A stretch of 6,773 nt of DNA from DATJIG01 sp035493495. GTDB lineage: Bacteria > Pseudomonadota > Alphaproteobacteria > SMXQ01. Positions 6,376 through 6,773 of this stretch are shown in pieces. The DNA lies in the NCBI GenBank assembly GCA_035493495.1, contig DATJIG010000140.1, positions 1-6,773 of the forward strand, given 5' to 3'. Positions within the stretch are counted from its first letter, which is position 1. Every line of letters begins with the position of its first letter. The notes beneath the pieces are model-generated. The model was not told where the DNA came from and did no database searches. It was given only the letters and a program-made list of their open reading frames with translations. The translations under genes were made by a program, and so were the position numbers.

Positions 6376-6399
6376 CGGCTTTGCGACCGATTGAGGGCG
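6376..6399 (-). promoter_or_regulatory. Conserved upstream block of paralogue B
   Basis: This is the counterpart of the block before paralogue A, at the same distance (54-77 bases) from the start codon and differing at two positions. Closer to the gene, GGGCGCAGCCCCT before the ATG of B aligns with GGGCACAGTCCCT before the ATG of A. The role is unproven; it may be a promoter, an operator or part of a 5' untranslated region. Confidence 0.45.
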
Positions 6400-6474
6400 T
6401 TGGCGGAGGCTTATCGGTGACGTCCCGAGGGCGCGGATGGTACGCGGCGCAGACGAGTCCAGGGTTTCTTTACC

Positions 6475-6562
6475 CGTCATGGTCGGACTTGGCGGGCATC
6501 TGCGTGTTGTTTCCAGGCCAACAACGAAAAGAACGTGGATGCCCGCCTTCGCGGGCATGACG
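6475..6562. repeat. Two-armed palindromic intergenic repeat (REP/BIME-like)
   Basis: The outer ends CGTCATG (6475-6481) and CATGACG (6556-6562) are complementary, as are the inner GCGGGCATC (6492-6500) and GATGCCCGC (6538-6546), so the whole element can fold back on itself around a 37-base middle. The right arm is also a tight hairpin alone: ATGCCCGC, loop CTTC, GCGGGCAT (6539-6558). The left arm (CATGGTCGGACTTGGCGGGCAT) is a degraded version of the same unit. The words GTCATGG-CGG-CTTG and ACGTGGATGCCCG match, from memory, an abundant intergenic element of Bradyrhizobium-like genomes. Such elements may form RNA stem-loops or bind DNA-organising proteins, but no role is shown here. Confidence 0.75.
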
Positions 6563-6702
6563 AAAAGAAAATGCGCATTGAACCGCTTCGGCGATTCCCG
6601 ACTTTCCACAGCCCCCTTGTGGGGTGTGATCGGCGTGTGCATGGTGCGCGCATCGCGCGACAACGGCGTCGCCGGCACCTGCAGGCCACTAGACCCCGCG
6701 CG

Positions 6703-6773
6703 ATGAAACCGGGTGATCACCCCGACAACGTGGACCGATCATTCGGCGGATTGAGCAGGCAGGACGCTTCCCG
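6703..6773 (+). CDS. Possible start of a gene running off the window
   Basis: An ATG at 6703 opens a frame that stays open for 23 codons to the right edge (MKPGDHPDNVDRSFGGLSRQ and on). The hydrophilic sequence is plausible for a protein start. No Shine-Dalgarno site precedes it, the length is too short to test, and a palindrome lies within its first codons. It is listed only as a tentative partial ORF. Confidence 0.2.
   Translation, partial: MKPGDHPDNVDRSFGGLSRQDAS

Larger units (their letters stand above)
6323..6773. other. Region without a secure gene
   Basis: These 451 bases hold the upstream region of paralogue B (to about 6400), an intergenic palindromic repeat (6475-6562) and about 210 bases to the right edge in which I recognise no gene, RNA or terminator. 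Frames open here are short and lack family features; the longest plus-strand one runs through the palindromic repeat. A perfect 12-bp palindrome, GGGTGATCACCC, lies at 6711-6722. Confidence 0.7.

Noticed and set aside
6437..6706. An 89-codon plus-strand frame at the right end
   Set aside because: Its middle (TWMPAFAGMT) is a translation of the palindromic intergenic repeat, a common source of false gene calls. There is no Shine-Dalgarno site and no recognisable domain.
6136..6720. A 194-codon minus-strand frame overlapping paralogue B
   Set aside because: It overlaps the N-terminal half of paralogue B in another frame, also runs through the palindromic repeat, and shows no protein features.

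Overview
The window reads as chromosomal DNA from a high-GC alphaproteobacterium, most likely of the order Hyphomicrobiales (Rhizobiales) and near the Bradyrhizobium/Rhodopseudomonas group. The evidence is the style of the three GatCAB subunits, a CBS-pair protein with a DWWL-type insert between its CBS motifs, and a two-armed intergenic palindromic repeat of the kind common in that group. The assignment rests on recalled family features, not on a search.

Left half (68-4381, plus strand): gatC, gatA and gatB form a compact operon whose two junctions are both 4-base ATGA overlaps. They encode the complete trimeric tRNA-dependent amidotransferase, which makes Gln-tRNA(Gln) and/or Asn-tRNA(Asn) from the mischarged Glu or Asp forms. 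After 68 bases without a convincing terminator comes a gene for a cytoplasmic protein with two N-terminal CBS motifs, a charged linker and a C-terminal domain of unknown function.

Middle and right (4391-6322, minus strand): three envelope-protein genes converge on the CBS gene. A 42-residue His-rich lipoprotein gene, too short for usual ORF cutoffs, has a strong ribosome binding site and ends in a clear intrinsic terminator. Upstream of it lie two tandem paralogues for exported, Pro/Arg-rich proteins. Both have a signal peptide, a roughly 12-residue repeat region, a LYPAP-x-YPYP motif and a two-cysteine tail. The duplication included about 80 bases of upstream DNA, which aligns without gaps between the copies. 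The more upstream paralogue has a TGG-to-TGA change that removes the last six residues of the shared tail.

Right end (6323-6773): no secure gene. It holds the upstream region of the second paralogue, the palindromic repeat at 6475-6562, and about 210 bases in which I recognise only a short palindrome and a very tentative start of a gene leaving the window.

I see no mobile element, CRISPR array, tRNA, rRNA or defence system. Most of the window is ordinary. The parts worth a second look are the tandem exported paralogues with their conserved upstream block and truncated tail, the small His-rich lipoprotein, and the C-terminal domain of the CBS protein.
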